DNA from: Bacteroidota bacterium
GTDB lineage: Bacteria; Bacteroidota; Bacteroidia; Chitinophagales; Chitinophagaceae
Assembly (NCBI GenBank): GCA_018267725.1
Contig: JAFDXY010000025.1
Coordinates: forward strand, 1 to 32,715
Direction: 5' to 3'
Length of the DNA stretch: 32,715 bases
Under the pieces are notes generated by a model. It was not told the origin of the DNA. It searched no databases and was given only the letters and a program-made list of their open reading frames with translations. This document shows, piece by piece, positions 25,873-32,715 of this stretch (positions are counted from its first letter, which is position 1; each line of letters opens with the position of its first letter). The position numbers and the translations under genes were made by a program.

Positions 25873-26802
25873 TTATAAAGTCTTCAACACATCATTCATA
25901 TTTCTTACGGCATCTGCACTTTTATTAAAAGCAGCTTGTTCAGTAGCGTTTAATTTAAAATCAACAATTTTTTCCCAACCATTTTTGCCTAACACTACAG
26001 GTACTACTAATGAAATATCTTGTTGGTCATATTCTCCTTCTAAATAAACACCACTTGAAATTAATTTCTTTTCATCGCGTAAAATACTTTCAACCATTGA
26101 TGCAACACCTGCACCCGGTGCATACCATGCACTGGTTCCAATTAATTTGGTTAAAGTAGCACCGCCAACCATTGTATCTGCAACAACTTTAGCTTGTTGT
26201 TCTTCAGTTAAAAAATTAGTTACGGGTGTACTGTTCCATGTTGCGTGTTTAATTAAAGGAATCATGGTTGTATCTCCATGTCCGCCAATTACAACTGCAT
26301 TTAAATCGGCAGGAGAGCATTGTAAAGCCTGACTTAAATAATATCTAAAACGTGCAGAATCTAATGCACCACCCATTCCCAACACTTTATTTTTTGGTAA
26401 ACCTGAAGTTTTATAAGTTAAATAATTCATTGTATCCATTGGGTTTGAAACTACAATGATGATGGTGTTGGGAGAATATTTTAAAATATTTTCTGTTACA
26501 CTTTTTACAATGCCTGCATTTACGCCAATTAATTCTTCGCGTGTCATTCCGGGTTTACGTGGTAAGCCTGAAGTAATAACAACTACATCACTATTGGCAG
26601 TAGCAGCATAATCATTGGTTACGCCTTTAATTTTTGTATCAAAGCCAAGTAATGCAGCAGTCTGCATCATATCAATACTTTTTCCTTCGGCAACGCCTTC
26701 TTTAATATCAAGTAATACTAATTCATTGCACAATTCTTTTCGTGCAATATTATCGGCACAGGTAGCACCAACTGCTCCGGCACCAATTACTGTAACTTTC
26801 AT
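25873..26802 (-). CDS. mdh: Malate dehydrogenase (LDH-like)
   Basis: NAD-dependent malate dehydrogenase of the TCA cycle, 309 residues, of the lactate-dehydrogenase-like tetrameric group. The Rossmann motif is GAGAVGATCA (7-16), and Asp32 at the end of strand 2 favours NAD. The substrate loop contains Arg82 and Arg88 (GLPRKPGMTREEL), which is the malate rather than lactate signature, and the catalytic histidine lies in VIGGHGDTTMIPL. It has its own -7 box and a strong terminator. Together with sucD it places two TCA enzymes in this region. Confidence 0.96.
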   Translation of the reverse strand: MKVTVIGAGAVGATCADNIARKELCNELVLLDIKEGVAEGKSIDMMQTAALLGFDTKIKGVTNDYAATANSDVVVITSGLPRKPGMTREELIGVNAGIVKSVTENILKYSPNTIIIVVSNPMDTMNYLTYKTSGLPKNKVLGMGGALDSARFRYYLSQALQCSPADLNAVVIGGHGDTTMIPLIKHATWNSTPVTNFLTEEQQAKVVADTMVGGATLTKLIGTSAWYAPGAGVASMVESILRDEKKLISSGVYLEGEYDQQDISLVVPVVLGKNGWEKIVDFKLNATEQAAFNKSADAVRNMNDVLKTL

Positions 26803-26840
26803 GAAATAAAATTTATAAGTGAGTGAAATAATTTGCGTTG

Positions 26841-26848
26841 CAAAATTA
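26841..26848 (-). promoter_or_regulatory. Predicted -7 box for mdh
   Basis: TAATTTTG on the minus strand matches TAnnTTTG, 38 bases upstream of the mdh start. No convincing TTG lies at the right distance. Confidence 0.4.
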
Positions 26849-26921
26849 CATGAATGATGTGGGAATTAAATTGTTTTTATTGTTGAATAAAAACAAAAAA
26901 TACTAATGTATTTGTAAGAAG

Positions 26922-27431
26922 TTAATTTTCTTTGGCAGTTTCAATTATTTCTTCGGGTTTGGCACCTTCTCTAAATTCTTTATAAAATTTATCGTTTTTA
27001 TATATTGCCATGTAGGGTGTAAATTCTACTTTAAAAAATGCGGGAATAAAATATTTAGGATCTCTTCCTACCACCATATTAGGTATTTTATTTAATTGAT
27101 ATTTTTCTTTAAACGCAGTATTATCTGAAACAGGATAGTAAGATACCCATACAAAAAATATATTATCTAATTGTTCTCTAACTTTTACTAATTCTTTGGC
27201 TTCGTATTGGCAGTGGCCACACTCCGGACTAAAATAAATTATGGCAATTGTTTTATTTTTTGGTAGCTGTGCATTGGTAAACCAAGTGGTATCTGTTCCC
27301 GATATTGCTGTTATAATTTTAATGGTTGGCGTGTTGGGGTATTTTAAGTACGGTGCCGAAGAATCTTTTTTAGTTTGTGCAAATGCAGTAACATTAAACA
27401 TTAAAACTAAAACGGTAACTAAAAATTTCAT
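26922..27431 (-). CDS. Exported thioredoxin-like protein
   Basis: Periplasmic redox protein of 169 residues. The signal peptide is MKFLVTVLVLMFNVTAFAQ (1-19). The thioredoxin fold is indicated by IAIIYFSPECGHC with the active-site pair Cys71 and Cys74, and by a later region VEFTPYMAIYKND where the cis-proline usually lies. It resembles TlpA/ResA-like proteins of Bacteroidota and may reduce or oxidise exported proteins; the direction is not readable. It stands about 70 bases downstream of the Mla-type ATPase gene on the same strand, with no obvious functional link. Confidence 0.9.
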   Translation of the reverse strand: MKFLVTVLVLMFNVTAFAQTKKDSSAPYLKYPNTPTIKIITAISGTDTTWFTNAQLPKNKTIAIIYFSPECGHCQYEAKELVKVREQLDNIFFVWVSYYPVSDNTAFKEKYQLNKIPNMVVGRDPKYFIPAFFKVEFTPYMAIYKNDKFYKEFREGAKPEEIIETAKEN

Positions 27432-27502
27432 TGGTTTTGTTTTGAATGATTAAAAATATTAAATAAATAATTGCTTAAACGTTAAAACAATTAAAAGAAC
27501 AT

Positions 27503-28282
27503 TTATTGTTTTTTTTGTTCTGCTTCTAACATACGCATTTGCTTTGCATCTTGCAAAAATTCAGATGCAAAAATAAAATTGTTAAGCAATTCATCTTTAC
27601 TAAAAATAATGTCTTTATTGCTTCCTTCCCATTGTTTATTGCCTTGGTGCAAGTAAATAATATTATCTCCAATTTCCATAACACTATTCATATCGTGTGT
27701 TACAACAATGGTGGTAATATTATAATCGGTTGTAATTTCTTTAATTAGTTTATCTATTAGTAAAGAAGTTTGTGGGTCTAATCCGCTGTTAGGTTCATCA
27801 CAAAACAAATATTTCGGATTTAAAACAATAGCTCTTGCAATACCTACACGTTTCTTCATGCCACCACTTATTTCGCTGGGATATTTTTTGTTGGCATCTT
27901 TTAAATTTACTCTTTCTAATACTTCGTTGCAACGTTTCTTTTTTTCTGATTGAGAAAGTTGCGTAAACATATCTAACGGAAATAAAATATTTTGTTCAAC
28001 CGTCATGCTATCAAACAATGCACTGCCTTGAAATAACATACCAATATCTTGCCTAAGCATTTTCTTTTCTTCGTTACTCATACTTAGCATATTCTTTCCG
28101 TTATACAAAACTTCGCCTTCATCTGGTTTAAATAAGCCCACCATACATTTAGTAAAAACAGTTTTTCCACTGCCACTTGTGCCAATTATTAAATTGCATT
28201 TACCTGCTTGCATTTGAGCAGATATGTTGTTGATGATAACTTTATCTCCAAAAGATTTTTTTATATTTATTACTTCTATCAT
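27503..28282 (-). CDS. ABC transporter ATP-binding protein, Mla type
   Basis: ATPase of 259 residues, close in style to MlaF, which powers phospholipid movement between the two membranes. Walker A is GTSGSGKT (34-41), the Q-loop glutamine is Gln85, the signature is ISGGMKKR (138-145, a form typical of the MlaF group instead of LSGGQ), and Walker B is LFCDEP (159-164). The usual partner permease (MlaE) is not adjacent: lysA lies 23 bases upstream and a thioredoxin-like gene downstream. The permease is presumably elsewhere in the genome. Mla assignment is by signature only. Confidence 0.9.
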   Translation of the reverse strand: MIEVINIKKSFGDKVIINNISAQMQAGKCNLIIGTSGSGKTVFTKCMVGLFKPDEGEVLYNGKNMLSMSNEEKKMLRQDIGMLFQGSALFDSMTVEQNILFPLDMFTQLSQSEKKKRCNEVLERVNLKDANKKYPSEISGGMKKRVGIARAIVLNPKYLFCDEPNSGLDPQTSLLIDKLIKEITTDYNITTIVVTHDMNSVMEIGDNIIYLHQGNKQWEGSNKDIIFSKDELLNNFIFASEFLQDAKQMRMLEAEQKKQ

Positions 28283-28305
28283 GTTTTAATTCTTATCAAG
28301 AATTT

Positions 28306-29526
28306 TTATTTAAGAAATGATAATGTTTGTTGTTTGTTTAGTAAATCTTCAAAAGTATCCCTCTCTCTAATTAAATGAAATTCATTGTTAATAAACAGTA
28401 CTTCTGCCGGTTTGTATCGGCTGTTAAAATTGCTACTCATTTCAAAACCATAAGCACCCGCATTATAAAAAACCAAATAGTCATCTTCGTGTATTTCATT
28501 TATTTTTCTATCCCAAGCAAACGTATCGGTTTCACAAATATTTCCTGTAATAGTATAATTTTTTAATGTACCGTTTGGGTTGCTTATGTTTTTTATTTTA
28601 TGATATGCATCGTAAAACATTGGACGAATTAAATGATTGAAACCACTGTTAATGCCAGCAAAAATTGTGGTATTTGTTTTCTTTAAAACATTTACTTGTG
28701 TAATTAAATAACCACATTCACTTACCATAAATTTACCCGGCTCAAACCAAACTTGTAAGGGTTTGTTGTAAGGATGGTTATCAAATGCTTCTTTTACTTT
28801 TTCTGCCAATAAATTTATATCGGTTTCGGTATCGCCACTTTTATAAGGCACTTTAAAACCGCCACCTAAATCAATAGATTCTAATTCTTTAAACTTTGGC
28901 ATTATTTCAAACAACACTTCAATACCTTTTACAAAAACATCTACATCTTTTATTTCACTTCCAGTATGTATATGTAAATCTTTAATATGTAAATTGTATT
29001 TATTAATTAACTGCAATAATTCTTCAATTTGATCTACAGGTATTCCGAATTTACTTTTATCGTGCCCGGTAGAAATTTTTAAATTACCGCCTGCCATAAT
29101 ATTGGGTCGAAGACGAACACCAATAGGATAAGTATGCCCAAATTTTTGACCAAATTTTTCAAGGTTAGAAAGGCTGTCTATATTAATATGAATACCTAAA
29201 TTTTTTGCTTCTTCAATTTCATTAAAAGCAATTCCGTTAGATGTGTATAAAACTCTATTAGGCTCAAAACCTGCATGTAAAGCTAATTTAGCTTCGTTAA
29301 TACTACTGCAATCTACATTGCAACCAATACTTTTAATGTATTTTAAAATATTAATATTGGTTAATGCCTTACAAGCGTAAAAAAAAGTTACGTTGCTTTT
29401 AGTAAAAGCTTGTTTTAGTTTGTTGTATTGCTCTGCAATTTTTTCTGCATGGTACACATATAAAGGTGTACCAAATTTTTCCGCTGCTTTAATTAATTGT
29501 TCGTTAGTTAATTGTTCTACCTGCAT
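28306..29526 (-). CDS. lysA: Diaminopimelate decarboxylase
   Basis: PLP-dependent fold-type III enzyme that converts meso-diaminopimelate to lysine, the final step of lysine synthesis. At 406 residues it is full length. The PLP-binding lysine is Lys53 in FFYACKALTN. Other family motifs are DLHIHTGSEI, the phosphate-binding glycine loop LGGGFKVPY, and the active-site cysteine region GNICETDTFAWD. It is followed after 23 bases by the Mla-type ATPase gene, so the two are likely on one transcript. A tRNA-Glu gene lies upstream on the same strand with its own terminator between. Confidence 0.96.
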   Translation of the reverse strand: MQVEQLTNEQLIKAAEKFGTPLYVYHAEKIAEQYNKLKQAFTKSNVTFFYACKALTNINILKYIKSIGCNVDCSSINEAKLALHAGFEPNRVLYTSNGIAFNEIEEAKNLGIHINIDSLSNLEKFGQKFGHTYPIGVRLRPNIMAGGNLKISTGHDKSKFGIPVDQIEELLQLINKYNLHIKDLHIHTGSEIKDVDVFVKGIEVLFEIMPKFKELESIDLGGGFKVPYKSGDTETDINLLAEKVKEAFDNHPYNKPLQVWFEPGKFMVSECGYLITQVNVLKKTNTTIFAGINSGFNHLIRPMFYDAYHKIKNISNPNGTLKNYTITGNICETDTFAWDRKINEIHEDDYLVFYNAGAYGFEMSSNFNSRYKPAEVLFINNEFHLIRERDTFEDLLNKQQTLSFLK

Positions 29527-29611
29527 ATTGCGAAGATAATAGAGAACAGGATTTAAGAAATTGAAAGATTGATGAAATATAGTTGATGGTATTGTAATAT
29601 GTATTTAAAAA

Positions 29612-29647
29612 CAAAGCCCTGAAACTTAATAGTATCAAGGCTTTTGT
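29612..29647 (-). terminator. Terminator of tRNA-Glu
   Basis: Stem AAAGCC-TGA with TCA-GGCTTT, extended by an inner ACT/AGT, then TTTGTTTTT on the minus strand, just after the tRNA gene. Confidence 0.75.
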
Positions 29648-29658
29648 TATTTTGTGTG

Positions 29659-29730
29659 TAGCCGGTACGGGAATCGAACCCGTCTTTGCCCCGTGAAAGG
29701 GGGCTGTCCTAGCCGATAGACGAACCGGCC
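29659..29730 (-). tRNA. tRNA-Glu (anticodon UUC)
   Basis: The 72-base minus-strand sequence folds as a complete cloverleaf: acceptor arm GGCCGGT with ACCGGCT (a G-U pair at position 1-72), D arm GTCT/GGAC, anticodon stem GCCCC/GGGGC with loop CTTTCAC giving anticodon TTC, and T arm ACGGG/CCCGT with loop TTCGATT. The discriminator is A. The 3' CCA is not encoded. The anticodon and the GTCTA D arm fit glutamate. Confidence 0.96.
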
Positions 29731-29747
29731 ATTTGTTTATCGGGCTG

Positions 29748-29778
29748 CAAAAATAGGGGGCTGTATTTTCCTATCCAA
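29748..29778 (-). promoter_or_regulatory. Predicted tRNA-Glu promoter
   Basis: On the minus strand TTG (29776-29778), a 20-base spacer and TATTTTTG (29748-29755) match the Bacteroidota consensus fully. It lies 17 bases upstream of the tRNA 5' end. Confidence 0.7.
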
Positions 29779-29798
29779 AATAATTATTAAATGTTTCT

Positions 29799-29831
29799 AA
29801 AAAAACGCCTGTTGCGAAAACACAACAGGCG
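29799..29831 (-). terminator. Orphan terminator on the minus strand
   Basis: Perfect 9-base stem CGCCTGTTG (29806-29814) with CAACAGGCG (29823-29831), followed on the minus strand by seven T. No minus-strand gene lies upstream; efp on the other side is on the plus strand. It may end a small RNA starting near 29900. Confidence 0.7.
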
Positions 29832-29910
29832 AAAAACTAAAACTACCTCAACCTATATATTGTTACATAGATGTTATTTTGCTTTTAAAGTTTAATAAAC
29901 ACAAAAAAAT
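29832..29910 (-). ncRNA. Candidate small RNA upstream of efp, minus strand
   Basis: This AT-rich stretch has no ORF of note but feeds into a strong minus-strand terminator. A loose promoter-like TTG...TATTTTTTTG lies near 29900-29940 with spacing and length not matching consensus. Candidate only, based mainly on the terminator. The remainder of 29527-29988 holds tRNA-Glu, its terminator and promoter, and the efp -7 box. Confidence 0.25.
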
Positions 29911-29962
29911 ATCAATTTTATAAATCTAAAAACTCAATAAACAAAAATTCGAGCAGCTTCCC

Positions 29963-29970
29963 TACTTTTG
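29963..29970 (+). promoter_or_regulatory. Predicted -7 box for efp
   Basis: TACTTTTG is a perfect TAnnTTTG match, 18 bases before the efp ATG. No TTG is found at the usual distance upstream. Confidence 0.45.
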
Positions 29971-29988
29971 CCGCCTTAAATAAAATTT

Positions 29989-30555
29989 ATGGCAACAACA
30001 TCAGACATTAGCCGTGGTATGATTTTAAAATTAGATGGAAGCCTTTACAGTGTAGTTGAGTTTGGCGAAAACAAAACCGCCAGAGCAGCTGCTAAAGTTT
30101 GGGCTAAATTAAAAGGAGTTGATAATAACCGTACCATAGAAAAAACATGGAATAGTGGTGAAAATATTTTTCCTGTAAGAGTAGAGAAAAAAACTTTTCA
30201 ATATTTGTATAAAGACGATAGTGGTTATAATTTAATGAACAATGAAACCTTTGAACAAATTGCCTTAGCCGAAGAAATGATTGATGCTCCACAATTTTTA
30301 AAAGATGGTAGCGAAGTGTTTGTTTATATAAATACCGAAACCGAACAACCCATTGGTGCAGAATTACCCGAAAAAATTATAGTTACTATTACTTATTGTG
30401 AGCCGGGTGTTAAAGGAGATACTGCAACACGTGCATTAAAAACCGCAACCATTGAAACAGGTGCAACTGTGCAAGTTCCTTTATTTGTAAACGAAGGAGA
30501 AACTATTCGCATTAATACCAAATCGGGCGAATATGTTGAAAGAGTAAAAGAATAA
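29989..30555 (+). CDS. efp: Elongation factor P with an arginine at the loop tip
   Basis: Translation factor that helps ribosomes through polyproline and similar stalling sequences. At 188 residues it has the normal three-domain length: KOW-like domain I (1-63), then OB domains II and III ending SGEYVERVKE. The conserved LMNNETFEQI and GDTATRALKTATIETGA are intact. The domain I loop that normally reads PGKG, with the modified lysine, reads NKTARAAAKV (28-37), so the tip residue is Arg32. This resembles the E. coli paralogue YeiP/EfpL (TARGAA) and the arginine loop of Pseudomonas EF-P (NKSGRNAA), as I recall them. No EpmA, EarP or other modifying gene is in the window. It has a -7 box and a terminator. 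Confidence 0.95.
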   Translation: MATTSDISRGMILKLDGSLYSVVEFGENKTARAAAKVWAKLKGVDNNRTIEKTWNSGENIFPVRVEKKTFQYLYKDDSGYNLMNNETFEQIALAEEMIDAPQFLKDGSEVFVYINTETEQPIGAELPEKIIVTITYCEPGVKGDTATRALKTATIETGATVQVPLFVNEGETIRINTKSGEYVERVKE

Positions 30556-30570
30556 TTTTAAAAATACTTA

Positions 30571-30612
30571 CAATGCCCTTTTCTATAATTTGATTGGGGC
30601 ATTGCTTTTATT
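30571..30612 (+). terminator. Terminator of efp
   Basis: CAATGCCC (30571-30578) pairs with GGGGCATTG (30597-30605), followed by CTTTTATT. It lies 15 bases after the efp stop. Confidence 0.65.
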
Positions 30613-30722
30613 AAACCTTTGCTGTATAAGGTTATTAAGAGAAAAATAAAGACTTAAACCAAAACTACTTTTCTTAAATTTTAAAAAAATCTTCATTTTT
30701 TGAATGATTTTGCCTTAAAAAC

Positions 30723-30753
30723 TTGCAAATTCCACCTTTTTTTGACTAATTTG
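30723..30753 (+). promoter_or_regulatory. Predicted accB promoter
   Basis: TTG (30723-30725), a 21-base spacer and TAATTTG (30747-30753), one base short of consensus. It lies about 65 bases before the chosen accB start at 30819. Confidence 0.45.
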
Positions 30754-30818
30754 CTTCACTTTTTAAAAAGTATTTTTTTATTTTTCTAAACAAATTGCCA
30801 TCATTTAAAAACCAGTTT

Positions 30819-31298
30819 ATGGATTTAAAACAAATTCACGAATTAATTAAAGTTGTAAATAAAAGTAACATAGGAGAAATTAGTATAGAAGATAAAGATG
30901 GGAAGGTTACCATCAAACAAAAAGAAGCTCCGGTTGTTACAGTAACCCAACCGGTTGCAGCCCCACAAGTTTATAATGTTGCACCGCAAACTGTTCCTAC
31001 TACTCAGGCTACTTCAACCCCACAACCATCAGCACCCGCAGCAGTTAAAACAGATAATTTAATTACTATTAAAAGTCCAATGATTGGTACTTTTTACCGA
31101 AAATCATCTCCCGATAAACCATCATTTGTAGAAGTAGGAGATGAAGTATCTGTTGGTAAAGTAGTTTGCATTATAGAAGCTATGAAATTGTTTAACGAAA
31201 TAGAAAGTGAAGTTTCTGGTAAAATAGTAAAAGTGTTGGTTGAAAATGCAAGCCCTGTAGAGTACGACCAACCTTTATTTTTAGTAGAACCTGCATAA
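30819..31298 (+). CDS. accB: Biotin carboxyl carrier protein of acetyl-CoA carboxylase
   Basis: Carrier of the biotin used by acetyl-CoA carboxylase, the first committed step of fatty acid synthesis. I use the ATG at 30819 ([10 protein letters not shown]), the family N-terminus; a TTG start 8 codons upstream is less likely. The protein has 159 residues: an N-terminal helical part, a Pro/Thr/Ala/Gln-rich linker (about 44-76) and the C-terminal biotinyl domain, with the biotinylated Lys123 in [11 protein letters not shown]. It is followed by accC after a 79-base gap containing a hairpin. This pairing is standard for bacteria. Confidence 0.96.
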   Translation: MDLKQIHELIKVVNKSNIGEISIEDKDGKVTIKQKEAPVVTVTQPVAAPQVYNVAPQTVPTTQATSTPQPSAPAAVKTDNLITIKSPMIGTFYRKSSPDKPSFVEVGDEVSVGKVVCIIEAMKLFNEIESEVSGKIVKVLVENASPVEYDQPLFLVEPA

Positions 31299-31303
31299 TT
31301 ATT

Positions 31304-31359
31304 AAATGTGCAAGCATGCAAATGTGTAAATAAATTAACTGCACATCTGCACATTTTTT
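31304..31359 (+). terminator. Hairpin with T-run between accB and accC
   Basis: AAATGTGCA (31304-31312) and TGCACATTT (31348-31356) are perfect 9-base inverted arms, with partly complementary inner repeats (ATGTGTA, GCACAT). A T-run follows on the plus strand. It could attenuate accC relative to accB, or be a repeat element. Confidence 0.45.
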
Positions 31360-31377
31360 AATCTTCAAAATAAATCA

Positions 31378-32715
31378 ATGTTCAAAAAAATATTAATAGC
31401 TAATCGTGGAGAAATTGCTTTACGTGTTATACGTACATGCAGAGAAATGGGAATTAAAACAGTTGCCGTTTATTCCACCGCCGATAAAGATTCCTTACAC
31501 GTTCGTTTTGCAGATGAAGCAGTTTGTATAGGAAAACCTGCCGGTACAGATTCATATTTAAATATTCCTCATATAATGGCTGCGGCAGAAATTACCAATG
31601 CCGATGCTATTCACCCTGGTTATGGGTTTTTGGCAGAGAATGCAAAATTCTCTCAAATATGTGCCGAACATGGTATTAAGTTTATTGGCCCAACACCCGA
31701 AATGATTAATAAAATGGGTGATAAAATTACTGCTAAAGATACCATGATTAAAGCAGGGGTACCTGTTGTACCCGGTAGTGGCGGTTTATTAGAAAGTGTA
31801 GCACAAGCAAAAGATTTAGCAAAAAATGTTGTAGGATACCCCGTTATTTTAAAAGCAACTGCCGGTGGTGGCGGTAAAGGAATGAGAGTTGTATGGAAAG
31901 AAGAAGATATTGAAAAAGCTTTTGAAACAGCCAAAGCAGAAGCTGCTGCATCGTTTAAAAACGATGGTATTTATATGGAAAAATTTGTAGAAGAACCACG
32001 CCATATTGAAATACAAATTGCAGGAGACCAATACGGCAATGTATGCCATATGAGTGAGCGTGATTGCTCTATTCAACGCCGCCATCAAAAATTAGTAGAA
32101 GAATCTCCTTCTCCTTTTATGACGCCAGAATTGCGTAAAGCCATGGGCGAAGCTGCTATTAAAGCTGCCGCCGCCATTAATTACGAAAGTGTTGGTACCA
32201 TAGAGTTTTTAGTAGATAAGCATCGCAACTTTTACTTTATGGAAATGAATACACGTATTCAGGTAGAACATTGCGTAACAGAAGAGGTTATCAATTTTGA
32301 TTTGATTAAAGAACAAATTAAAATTGCCATGGGCGAAAAGATATCTGGCAAAAATTATGAACCTGCCATGCATGCTATTGAGTGTAGAATTAATGCTGAA
32401 GACCCGTATAATGATTTTAGACCTTCTCCCGGAAAAATTACCATATTGCATACACCCGGTGGGCATGGTGTGCGTGTAGATAGCCATGTTTATGCAGGCT
32501 ATGTAATTCCACCTTATTACGATAGTATGATTGGTAAACTAATTACCATTGCACGTACCCGCGAAGAAGCTATTGATACTATGTACAGAGCTTTAAGTGA
32601 ATATGTAATTGAAGGTGTAAAAACAACTATTCCTTTTCATTTACAATTAATGAAAAATGAAGATTTTAGAAATGGAAATTTTACTACTAAGTTCTTAGAA
32701 ACTTTTAAAATGCAA
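31378..32715 (+). CDS. accC: Biotin carboxylase, acetyl-CoA carboxylase subunit (partial, 3' end off the window)
   Basis: ATP-grasp enzyme that carboxylates biotin on AccB using bicarbonate and ATP. The frame runs from ATG at 31378 to the window edge, 446 codons with no stop. The N-terminal [20 protein letters not shown] is the family hallmark; the glycine-rich ATP loop [14 protein letters not shown] (about 159-172), the metal-binding [10 protein letters not shown] and the central [13 protein letters not shown] are intact. Family members are about 450 residues, so only a few codons should be missing, assuming no C-terminal fusion. It lies 79 bases after accB, same strand. Confidence 0.97.
   Translation, partial: MFKKILIANRGEIALRVIRTCREMGIKTVAVYSTADKDSLHVRFADEAVCIGKPAGTDSYLNIPHIMAAAEITNADAIHPGYGFLAENAKFSQICAEHGIKFIGPTPEMINKMGDKITAKDTMIKAGVPVVPGSGGLLESVAQAKDLAKNVVGYPVILKATAGGGGKGMRVVWKEEDIEKAFETAKAEAAASFKNDGIYMEKFVEEPRHIEIQIAGDQYGNVCHMSERDCSIQRRHQKLVEESPSPFMTPELRKAMGEAAIKAAAAINYESVGTIEFLVDKHRNFYFMEMNTRIQVEHCVTEEVINFDLIKEQIKIAMGEKISGKNYEPAMHAIECRINAEDPYNDFRPSPGKITILHTPGGHGVRVDSHVYAGYVIPPYYDSMIGKLITIARTREEAIDTMYRALSEYVIEGVKTTIPFHLQLMKNEDFRNGNFTTKFLETFKMQ

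Noticed and set aside
1..32715. CRISPR arrays, prophage, insertion sequences, integrase or attachment sites
   Set aside because: I looked for regular spaced repeats, transposase or integrase motifs and direct repeats flanking the accessory genes and saw none.

Overview
The window looks like a chromosomal segment of an AT-rich Bacteroidota bacterium, most likely a member of the Chitinophagaceae or a close relative. This rests on protein style (lipoprotein and Sec signals, EF-P, DedA, LemA/TPM sets), starts with no visible Shine-Dalgarno sequence, and repeated promoter-like boxes of the Bacteroidota type (TTG, about 18-21 bases, then TAnnTTTG). I see no phage, insertion sequence, CRISPR array or rRNA. 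Most of the window is housekeeping DNA with a few accessory insertions.

Layout. 1-820: a polysaccharide deacetylase lipoprotein. 852-3287 (minus): acpP, fabF and rnc, the classic fatty-acid/RNase III cluster, with a long hairpin between acpP and fabF. 3385-5823 (minus): a one-polypeptide restriction-modification-like protein (nuclease motif, adenine methylase, probable target-recognition region) lodged between acpP and rarA. 5866-11211 (minus): rarA, a four-helix membrane protein, aspS, a small membrane protein and a DAO-family FAD oxidoreductase. 11212-11504 has no gene but holds two hairpin terminators and a possible small RNA. 11505-12377 (minus): sucD.

12534-15394 (plus): gapA and pgk, separated by a DUF433/DUF5615 toxin-antitoxin pair whose toxin stop codon overlaps the pgk start. 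15531-18275 (plus): LemA, two TPM-domain proteins and a secreted protein, with a palindromic dispersed-type repeat between the TPM genes. 18405-21272 (minus): a DCC-family thiol oxidoreductase, YebC and an APC amino acid permease. 21417-25786 (plus): a dicarboxylate/amino acid symporter, DedA, an MFS transporter and a family 9 glycosyltransferase. 25873-29730 (minus): mdh, a thioredoxin-like protein, an Mla-type ABC ATPase, lysA and tRNA-Glu(UUC). 29989-end (plus): efp, accB and accC, the last cut by the window edge.

Together the genes cover central carbon metabolism (gapA, pgk, sucD, mdh), fatty acid synthesis (acpP, fabF, accB, accC), translation (aspS, efp, tRNA-Glu), RNA/DNA maintenance (rnc, rarA, yebC), envelope work and transport. 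The points most worth a second look are the EF-P whose loop tip is arginine in a KTARAAA context, the compact restriction-methylase fusion, the toxin-antitoxin pair coupled to pgk, and two minus-strand terminators with no obvious gene of their own.
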